Positions 55,856-64,000 of a DNA stretch of 64,000 nucleotides are shown piece by piece (position 1 is the first letter of the stretch; each line of letters starts with the position of its first letter). Position numbers and translations under genes: made by a program. The notes beneath the pieces are model-generated. The model was not told the origin of the DNA and made no database searches. It worked only from the letters and a program-made list of their open reading frames with translations. Origin of the DNA: Leptodactylus fallax (lineage: Eukaryota > Chordata > Amphibia > Anura > Leptodactylidae); assembly GCA_947044405.1 (NCBI GenBank), contig CAMRHE010000156.1, forward strand, positions 973,001 to 1,037,000, read 5' to 3'.

Positions 55856-56075
55856 CCCTTTCCATACATCAGCTGTAATAGTATGGATGTCGGTTATTTA
55901 AATTTGGGCACAGCCATTTTGCAGTGAATCGCCAACCCTGAAATGACATTCGAGGCTGGCGATTGGTTGCCATGACAGCCGGGAGCCTGTTGAAGTCTCC
56001 CAGGCTTGTCTGGCATTCATTTGTATTACAAGCTGCTCTATGCAAATACAAAGGTGTCATATGCATTGCATTAGT
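55856..56075. mobile_element. TTAA CCCTTTCC repeat, piggyBac-like, decayed
   Basis: TTAA (55852-55855) followed by CCCTTTCCATAC, like the left end at 26181; a hairpin GGGAGCCTGTTGAAGTCTCCC lies inside. The right end was not found. Confidence 0.45.
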
Positions 56076-56297
56076 GATCAGACCACCTGAAGTTCTGTAA
56101 TAATTGCAGAAAAAACTATAAGTTAAAAAAAAAGAATTAAAGTGTAACTATCATTTATTTTTATTTTTTTGCTATGATGTATGGGGTGTTTGGTGACAAT
56201 TTTTATAATATATTTTATTATCCTATATAACTTCCTTTTTATTCTAAAATATGCAGTAACATTTTCCCTAGAAATCTTCTAATTGAGCTGTTACACA

Positions 56298-57603
56298 CAG
56301 TGGCATAACTAAAGTCTTGTGAACCCCGGTGTAAACTTTTTTCTGGGGCCCCCTACCCCCTCCCTACAGCGAATTCTTATAGTGAAAGTTACAGGTGCTG
56401 CTGTGGTATCTCAAATACTTGAAATGGATACAGCTTTAGTACCCACAACTGCAGTTGTCCAGAATATGGTGAGTGAGCAGTGCAGCGCCCAGCAGGTAAA
56501 CAATACTGGGAGCTGCATGCTGTGGAAAACAGCTGATCTGCAGGGTCTTAACAGTCTAAGATATGTAAGAGATCAGTGGGGGTCCAACACCCGGGGCCTC
56601 TGCTAATCAACTGTTTGAAGGTACTGTGGTGGTTTTGTGAGCACCATGACTCCTTCACTATTTACATTGCACAGTATCTGTTTTATAATCGCCATTCAAT
56701 GTTATTACAGCCTATAATAATAGTACACAGCTGCTATAAAACAGATGGCATGTGATGTGAATAGTGAAGGGGCTCCACACCGAATAATATGCTCCACAGT
56801 GGCCCCATACAGTATAATATGCTCCACAGTGGCCCTCACACAATATAATATGCTCTACAGTGGTCTCTACACAGTATAATATGCTCCACAGTGGCTCCCA
56901 CACAGTATTAAATGCTCCCCACAGTGGCCACATACAGCATAAAATACTCCCAAGAGCCCCCCTAGAGCCGCTTCAGGTGAACTCAATGAAATTCGACAAA
57001 TATTCATGAGGTTCTGTCCTCTGCTTCGGTGCTATTATTATTTTCTGGGGTCTCCTCAGACCCAGAGTATAATAAGTAGAAGCCCAGGGGAAGTGATTAC
57101 AAATAATAAACACTTATATTCACCTTGCCTCACCTCCCCTGGGCATCCTCATTCTGTCTGGCTCTCTTTAGCATCTTCTTCGTTCCTCTTCCGCCTACGA
57201 CTGACGTGAAGCACCCCATGTGTCACTGCTGGGGCCTGAGATTGGGCGTCAGGGATCATTTGGGGAGTGCTGACGTCCTTATGCTGGTATGCCCCATGTG
57301 ACTGCTGGGGCCCAGTCTGGGACGCATCACCTCAGTCACAGGCCAGAAGAGCCCCGAAGAGGATGCCGATGAATCATGAATTGTCAGAAGCCCAGGAGAG
57401 GTGAGCATAAGTATTTCTTATTTTTAGTCACCTCCCCTGGGCTGGCATTTATTGGAAAGGGGCCAAGCAACAGGCCGGGCCCCTTTCCATTAACAATATG
57501 TATAGTGGTCTGGGAACCAGGCATTCCCCGACAGCTATCATGGTGATCCGGGGCCCCGGCCATCTCTAGCTGGCTGCGGGCCCTGTAGCCCTCCATTACA
57601 CTG
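56298..57603 (+). mobile_element. Non-autonomous hAT-type element (1.3 kb)
   Basis: Left CAGTGGCATAACTAAAG and inverted right CAGTGTAATGGAGGGC. Flanks GTTACACA (56290-56297) and CTTACACA (57604-57611) match at 7 of 8. The centre has a short minisatellite (56775-56960), a hairpin at about 57037-57073, and a CpG-containing block with GACGTGA and ATTGGGCG. No transposase. Confidence 0.82.
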
Positions 57604-57611
57604 CTTACACA

Positions 57612-58242
57612 TTTGTATTGTACATATGCAGAGGTGAAACATTTACTAAAGTGGGATGGTAATTTAAAATGGCTTTGTCTCCGGTTTTATACCACCTAGA
57701 AAAATGGGATTCTCAGCTGTCTTATGTTGCCCAGATTGAAGTACTAGTTATAACAAAACCTGAGCTATCACTATTTAAAGACAGGTGGGAATTTAAACTT
57801 AATATGCAGTAGTTTGGGCTGCATATAAAATCACATTCCCGACTGTTTTTAACTAAAGATGTTTCTAATTCTTTTATAGCTAGAACTTCAATCTCAGCTT
57901 TCTTTTGATACCAGAGTCATTTTTCTAAGTGGAATAAAACCAGAGATATGGCTATTTGAAGTGACCATTTGGTAAATGCTTCCGCTCTACATGCAGCATT
58001 GAATACCGGAGAACAGACAGAGTCTCCCTGGCAATGCTTAGTTACAACATTGCTAATGGGAATTTTATAGCTTGTTTTCTATAAAAAGGAAGTTTGATAG
58101 GTTAATAAAGTATATAACAAAAATGTTCACCACACACAACCTGACACGATAGCTATAGTTTTAAAGTGTTAAACTTTAAAAATTCAAATCACCCACCTTT
58201 CTCTAGAACACATATATAAGTAAAGAAATAAAGTAAAACACA
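57612..58242. other. Unassigned sequence
   Basis: No gene seen. Confidence 0.5.
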
Positions 58243-58244
58243 TA

Positions 58245-59674
58245 CAGTGGGGAAAAAAAAGTATTTAGTCAGCCACCAATTGTGCAAGTTCTTGTTCTCA
58301 CACTTAAAAAGATGAGAGAGGCCTGTAATTGACATCATAGATAGACCTCAAATATGAGAGTCAAAATGAGAAAACATATCTAGAAAATCACATTGTCTGA
58401 TTTTTTAAGAATTTATTTGCAAATTATGGTGGAAAATAAGTATTTGGTCACCTACAAACAAGCAAGATTTCTGGCTCTCACAGACCTGTAACAACTTCTT
58501 TAAGAGGCTCCTCTGTCCTCCACTCATTATGTAGTAATGGCACCTGTTTGAAATTGTTATCAGTATAAAAGACACCTGTCCACAACCTCAAACAGTCACA
58601 CTCCAAACTCCACTATGGTGAAGACCAAAGAGCTGTAGAAGGACACCAGAAACAAAATTGTAGACCTGCACCAGGCTGGGAAGACTGAAACTGCAATAGG
58701 CAAGCAGCTTGGTGTGAAGAAATCAACTGTGGGAGCAATAATTAGAAAATGGAAGACATACAAGACCACTGATAATCTCCTTTGGTCAGGGACTCCACGC
58801 AAGATCTCACCTCATGGGGTCAGAATGATCACAAGAACGGTGAGCAAAAATCCCAGAACCACATGGGGGGACCTAGTGAATGACTTGCAGAAAGCTGGGA
58901 CTAACGTAACAAAGGCTACCGTCAGTAACACACTACGCCGCCAGGGACTCAGATCCTGCAGTGCCAGACATGTCCCCCTGCTTAAGCCAATACATATCCG
59001 GGCCCATATGAAGTTTGCAAGAGAGCAATTGGATGTTCCAGAAGTGTATTGGGAGAATGTCATATGGTCAGATGAAACCAAAGTAGAACTGTTTGGTAGA
59101 AACACAACTCATCGTGTTTGGAGGAGAGTGAATGCTGAGTTGCATCCAAAGAACACCATACCTACTGTGAAGCATGGGTGTGGCAACATCACGCTTTGGG
59201 CTGTTTCTCTGCAAAGGGACTAGGACGACTGATCCGTGTACATGAAAGAATGAATGGGGCCATGTATCGTGAGATTTTGAGTGCAAACCTCCTACCATCA
59301 GCAAAGGCATTGAAGATGAAACGTGGCTGGGTCTTTCAGCATGACAATGAACCCAAGCATACCACCAGGGCAACGAAGGAGTGGCTTCGTAAGAAGCATT
59401 TCAAGGTCCTGGAGTGGCCTAGCCAGACTCCAGATCTCAACCCCATAGAAAACCTTTGGAGGGAGTTGAAAGTCCGTGTTGCCAGCGACAGCCCCAAAAC
59501 ATCACTGCTGTTATTGACCAAATACTTATTTTCCACCATAATTTGCAAATAAATTCTTAAAAAATCAGACAATGTGATTTTCTAGATATGTTTTCTCATT
59601 TTGTCTCTCATAGTTGAGGTCTACCTATGATGTCAATTACAGGCCTCTCTCATCTTTTTAAGTAGGAGAACTTG
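58245..59674 (+). mobile_element. Tc1 transposon copy 2 of the CAGTGGGGAAAAA family, 3' truncated
   Basis: The left end is preceded by TA (58243-58244) and begins CAGTGGGGAAAAAAAAGT. The right arm stops at GGAGAACTTG, about 45 bases short of the expected end. A full 5' leader is present. Confidence 0.92.
58615..59505 (+). pseudogene. Tc1 transposase, multiply disabled
   Basis: MVKTKEL is followed by TAG at 58636-58638 (Trp expected). The frame then runs through the helix-turn-helix and [15 protein letters not shown] to [12 protein letters not shown] small deletion near 59205 shifts the frame; QHDNEPKH and [11 protein letters not shown] follow in the second frame. About 140 bases of the C-terminal coding region are missing after ITAL-equivalent positions near 59508. 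Asn-Glu replaces Asn-Asp next to the catalytic Asp. Confidence 0.9.
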
Positions 59675-61571
59675 ATGAAGATATGTGATGAAGATTTTAT
59701 TTTTTATCCTGTATCTTACTCTAGACAATGCATTATTAAATATCAGGTTAATATGAAATAATATGTTTTCAATTATGAAGATTAGTGGTCCTTTAACTTA
59801 AATATAGCAGGAATGTTCAAATCTTGACTAATCTTTAGGGTATTAGGAACATCTGGCCATAAATGTATCAAATACAATTGTAGTAGAGCTGTAAAACATA
59901 AGGGATCATTAAGTTGAGAATGCAGGTGAATAGAAATATGCTGAATTGAACAAATTACAAAGGAATAGCAGGAACAAACTGCAGAAATGTCTCGCAAAGT
60001 TTCCAAATGTTCCCATTACCCCTGATTCATACAGGGTTCATTTGCAGCAGTTTTAGAGCCCACTGGTGAACATTAAAAAAATGCTGGTGCAACAGAAAAG
60101 TGATGGAGTGCTCACCCAGTCAGGTTACTGCTAGTCTAAGAAATCTGCCTGATTACTTGCTATGAGCCTTCACCTTTCTCCTGCAATGATTAAGAAATAT
60201 ATATTTATTCCAGTATTTCTTCCAAATTCAAGCATCCCTATTTTTGCATGCCAATAGCATAAAACATATTTCAAATTTAAGGTATATAAATATTTTGTCC
60301 AGAATGATCAATATCATATATAATGTAAATATTTCAGACTTTGCCCCAGCATTATCAAAGCCATAGAAACTATAGGTCAAATCTTTAACACTATACCTTG
60401 AATAATTTAGTTTATATGGTAGACATATGCCCAAACAAGCAGACCAGCACAGTATCCTCTGCAAATAATAGTGCCATGAAACAGGCAGATAAACAGTGCC
60501 ATATGTTGCACAAAAGTGTCATCTTGTGTCCAGATAAATGGAATATTACAGTACTATAAATAATGCATACTGTATCCATATAGCAGTGTCATTCAGTAAG
60601 GTAAGTGCCCCTACTGCTTGTATGAGCAGTTATACTTAGTATATATAAATGTATACAAAGTATATATGAATGTCTACTGTGTATAATAAACATATTGTGG
60701 AACTGCTGGGGTTAAAAACAGAAAAAAAAAATAAATATATGTGTGTTTTTGTGTGTGAATATTTGGCACGTTATTATCACCATGAAGGAGGGAAAATAAA
60801 CGAATAGCCACTTGCTCAGCAGATGGACGTGCATACAGAGCAATTTAAGAAAGCTGCACAGCATGGAATAAAATATGAGATGGCAGACAGGAAAGTGACA
60901 TACAGACAGCTCTGGCTATTCTCTGTTAGCAGAAAATTCAGCACAAGCTTTATTCATGTCAGAAGCTAAAACAACTTGCCTTCCTTCAACAGCAGTACTA
61001 CCAGTGGGGTCATATGGTGAAATTGCCAAGCAGCACGTCATTGACTGCTGAAAAATGTATGCTTCTCATTTAATCTACTTCTCTGTAAAATAAAATCAGT
61101 GAGAACATTCAACTATATTAAGCAGGTTACGACAACATTAAGCAGGTTAAGAGGAAAAGGTGTTTACTATAAGCATACTGTATTTTATGACTCGGAACAT
61201 CTCCTTTCCTCAGATACGTGTTAAAAACAATAAATTTGTTTCTATAGAAACTGAAATAAATTTCTATTTGACAGTCATTTGACAGCCTGACCTAAATGAT
61301 AGCAATAAGAATCTTATTACTAACAACCTCACTTATAAGGAAGGGAATTTAGACAAAAAGAAATGTTCTCAGAGCTAGTCAGCAAACTGAAAGGACTGAA
61401 CCAGCTACATTTCCTAAATTGAGATGCTACGTTGCCAATATTGAATGCCCACCAGATATGACCATACCACAATTTTTTTACACTCTGTAAATCAGAGGCA
61501 TGTATGTATGTCCCTAACTTGACCTGATAGTCAACTTCTAGAGCTAGCTGTGTGCTATTTTGACATTGAAG
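59675..61571. other. Unassigned AT-rich sequence, 1.9 kb
   Basis: No gene or defined repeat recognised. Confidence 0.5.
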
Positions 61572-61925
61572 TGGACCTTAGAGGGGTTTTTCAGGGTAAA
61601 AATATTGATGCATCAATATCACATTGATAGGGGTATGCCACCCAGCACTCTCACAATTAACTGTTCTCAGCAGCTGGTAGACCGTGATTGGATCAAGAAG
61701 CAGACAGTTCTATTAGTAGCTGAACCAAGTCACCGCAGCTTAGCTACCATTCAAATGAATTGGAGCTAATTTGCAGTAACCTGGTCTGACCACTACACAG
61801 AGAACTGAGAATGTGCTTCCTGCTCCATTCTCTCTTTATTGTGGGGCTGTAGGCAGACCCCCATTGATCTGATATTGATGACCTATTCTTAGGATAGGTC
61901 ATAAATATTTTTAGCCAATTAAACA
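61572..61925. repeat. MITE-like repeat with GACCTATTCTTAGGATAGGTC
   Basis: Contains the 7-bp palindromic hairpin at 61880-61900 and two ATTGATG-type words near 61605 and 61870. The phrase is typical of a dispersed amphibian repeat. Non-coding. Confidence 0.55.
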
Positions 61926-62540
61926 CCTTTAAGCCCATTAACCATGTATTCACTGGGGGACACAGCACCATGGGTATAGACCCGGCCACTAGGAGGCTGA
62001 CACTAGGAGTATCAAAAGCTGTCAGCTCTGCCTCTGGGCTATACTCTCTCACAGACAATGTGCTTAGTCAGTTTGTACCACAGAAGTAGGAGAGAGACAA
62101 CAAAAAACAAAAAAGACAACATGGAACCAACAACCAATGTCCTGAACCCAAAAAGAACCAAAACAGAGCAGGAACAACAATAAAAAAACACCGGTGGGAT
62201 CTGTGTCTGTGAATACAACGAGAAAAGGATTTTACAGTGAGTAGCTATCCCGCCCACTACTAGCTCTTCCCAACCTACTCAGCCCAACCCCCGACCCCAT
62301 TATATATTTACCTCTCTTCCTTCTTCCTGTGGGACAGCCCATCCTTCTTTTCTGACTGCCGGCGCGCGCTACAGTCTCAGCACTGGTCTGCGCTCTGCAG
62401 CGGCGATCAACCTCTACTGTGCAGTAAAGGTGGCTTATCGGCAGTAGAACACAGAGCAGCGCTGGCAGTCAAAAAAGAGCGTGGAGCTGTCCCGCAGGAA
62501 GAAGGAAGATAGGTAAGTATGATGGAGTGGATGGGGGGGA
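61926..62540. repeat. Composite repeat with long inverted arms
   Basis: Starts with CACTGGGGGACACAGCACC (about 61949). Near the right, TTCCTTCTTCCTGTGGGACAG (about 62317-62337) is inverted at about 62489-62509 as CTGTCCCGCAGGAAGAAGGAA, giving arms of about 60 bases around a GC-rich centre. Non-coding. Confidence 0.5.
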
Positions 62541-62559
62541 TTAGTAGTGACGTTACATT

Positions 62560-62928
62560 TCCGGAAACTGAGAAACAGATTGTCACCAGATAACCAGCAA
62601 ATGTCCCTCGGGCAGTCACATGTGTGACCTCACAGTGACCCCCACACAATGTAATATGTTCTCCAGAGTCCCCCCACCCAGTATAATGCTCCACACAGTA
62701 CAATAAGCTCCCCAGAGGTCCCCCCAAGAAAATAAACCACAGTGCAATATGCTCCCAAGAGCCTCTAGCCACTTCAGACGAACCCATTGAAATTTGTTTC
62801 AACAAATATTCGTAAGGTTTGGCCCTCCAGTTCGTTTCAGTGCTATTATTATACTCTGTATTCTCTTCAGACCCCACAGTATCATATTTGGAGGCCCAGG
62901 AAAGGTGATAGAAAGTAACAAATAGTTA
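62560..62928 (+). mobile_element. hAT-type element fragment
   Basis: A short minisatellite (62640-62760), a decayed hairpin (about 62852-62884) and GGAGGCCCAGGAAAGGTGA match the middle of the 19081 and 56298 elements. Cut at the right by a Tc1. Confidence 0.65.
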
Positions 62929-63104
62929 CAGTGCCTTGCGAATGTATTCAGCACCCTTGAACTTTTCAACCTTTTGCCACATTTCAGGCTTCAAACATAA
63001 GGATATAAAATTTAAATTTTTTTAGTGAAGAACACCATGTAACAATTTTCAAAAAAATATTTGTTCCCAGTTGTTAAGTGTGTTTTCCTGATTGTTTGTA
63101 CCTT
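62929..63104. mobile_element. Left end of a Tc1 element
   Basis: Begins CAGTGCCTTGCGAATGTATT after TA (62927-62928), related to but distinct from the GCAAAAG family. Only the arm is present before the LINE sequence. Confidence 0.75.
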
Positions 63105-63944
63105 AATAATAATAATAATAGTCCCACAATGGGGAAATTCAGAGTGTTACAGCAGCAAAGATAAGCAGATTCAAATACAAATACAACATGTACAGGAATG
63201 TTCCAAGGTGAGAGGCATTACATTGATAGTAGACAGACAGATAGGACGTAGCGGGGGGGGGGGGGGGGATTTAACAGGCAGAGAGATATTTCAGTTCTCT
63301 GTGTGTATTGATCTCCACTTAGGTCGGTGTTGGTTGTACAGCCTAACCGCGGTGGGGAGGAAAGACTTCCGATAGCGCTCCTTCTCACACTTAGGGTGGA
63401 GCAGTCGGTCACTAACAGTACTGCCCAGCGCGATCACAGTCTCATGCATGGGATGGGACTTCTTCTGCATGGAGCTCACCACGGACAGTATCCTATTGTC
63501 ACCCACCACCTGCACTGGGTCCAGTGGGCTCCCCAGGACAGAGCTGGCCCTTCTAATCAGCTTGTCAAGTTTATTTCTGTCCCTGGTTGATATACTGCTC
63601 CCCCAGCAGGCCACTCCAAAGAAGATGGCTGATGCCACTACCACGTTGAAGAAAGTACTAAGAAGTGCCCCCCGGATTCCAAAGGCTCTCAACTTCCTAA
63701 GCAGGTAGAGCCTGCTGTGGCCCTTCCTGTACAGGACCTCCATATGATCTGCCCAGCTCAGCTTATTATTAAGGAGCAAACCCAGGTACTTATAGGTGTT
63801 CACAATCTCGATGCCCATCCCCAGACTGTCCACTGGTTTAGGAGGGCATCTGCCTTTACGGAAGTCCACCACCATCTCCTTGGTCTTCCCCGCGTTAATC
63901 TTCAGGTGGTTCCGCTGGCACCAGTCCACAAAATCCCGGTATGA
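63105..63944 (-). mobile_element. Rex1-type LINE, 5' truncated
   Basis: Minus-strand element: RT C terminus, a 3' UTR with a G/C homopolymer (63252-63269), and a 3' end TGAATTTCCCCATTGTGGGAC followed by (ATT)n at about 63105-63121. The front of the RT is missing, as usual for truncated LINEs. Confidence 0.8.
63291..63929 (-). pseudogene. Rex1-type reverse transcriptase, C-terminal 212 codons
   Basis: Open frame starting WCQRNHLKINAGKTKEMVVD, then TYKYLGLLLNNKLSW, LRKLRAFG, LIRRASSVLG and SFLPTAVRLYN. These are RT motifs after the catalytic YADD box, the thumb and the C-terminal region. The first Met is not a true start because the domain begins upstream. The style matches Rex1/Babar (CR1-related). 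Confidence 0.85.
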
Positions 63945-64000
63945 ATAGAATAGTAAATGAATAGAAAAAAGTTATTATTCCCTGTAAACTTAGCTTTTGT
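63945..64000. other. Unassigned right edge
   Basis: AT-rich, no feature recognised. Confidence 0.4.

Noticed and set aside
56319..56606. Plus-strand ORF of 95 codons
   Set aside because: Lies in a non-autonomous hAT element; no motif and no matching frame in relatives.

Overview
The window looks like intergenic (or deep intronic) DNA of an anuran amphibian. It is AT-rich and packed with transposable elements, and it has no host gene, tRNA gene or rRNA gene that I can support. The frog call is an inference from the mix of families: L1/Tx1, CR1 and Rex1 LINEs, several Tc1 families, TTAA-target elements, hAT-type MITEs with amphibian-style arms, and a Ty3/Gypsy element. No bacterial features were seen. 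Every long open frame that makes sense is a transposon gene.

Layout. Positions 1-10720 are an L1/Tx1-type LINE on the minus strand: the start of ORF2, a complete ORF1 and a GC-rich 5' UTR. A 7.45 kb Ty3/Gypsy element (2922-10376) split the UTR; it has ~1.12 kb LTRs, a 4-bp target duplication GCAG and an open pol of about 1340 codons, but no gag. A short Tc1-type MITE, a Penelope-like fragment and a Tc1 copy (11588-13230) follow. From 13.5 to 23.4 kb there are hAT-type elements; the largest (19081-23371) carries two minisatellites, has itself swallowed a Tc1, and sits inside an older MITE. A 1.2 kb TTAA-flanked element lies at 26181-27411. The best preserved unit is a CR1 LINE at about 30105-34422, with both ORFs open.

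At 35680-37848 and 50991-52985 two Tc1 copies of one family each hold a different solo LTR in a terminal repeat. At 45358-49547 one minisatellite-bearing hAT element was inserted into another of its own family, with the perfect 8-bp duplication CGCCTAAT. From 53996 to about 55450 three TTAA-target elements abut, sharing TTAA sites. Another hAT copy (56298-57603) and another Tc1 (58245-59674) follow. The right edge holds a nest of hAT fragment, Tc1 left end and 5'-truncated Rex1 LINE.

How the parts work together: there is no host pathway here. The elements interact by nesting, and the nesting gives relative ages. The Gypsy element, the CR1 and the inner hAT copy look youngest. The autonomous-looking coding units are the CR1 (ORF1 plus ORF2) and the Gypsy pol. 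The hAT-type and TTAA elements are non-autonomous and would need a transposase supplied elsewhere. The most unusual signal is the dispersed hAT family, which combines a 27-30 bp minisatellite, a 17-bp perfect hairpin and a block of CRE, CCAAT and E-box sites.
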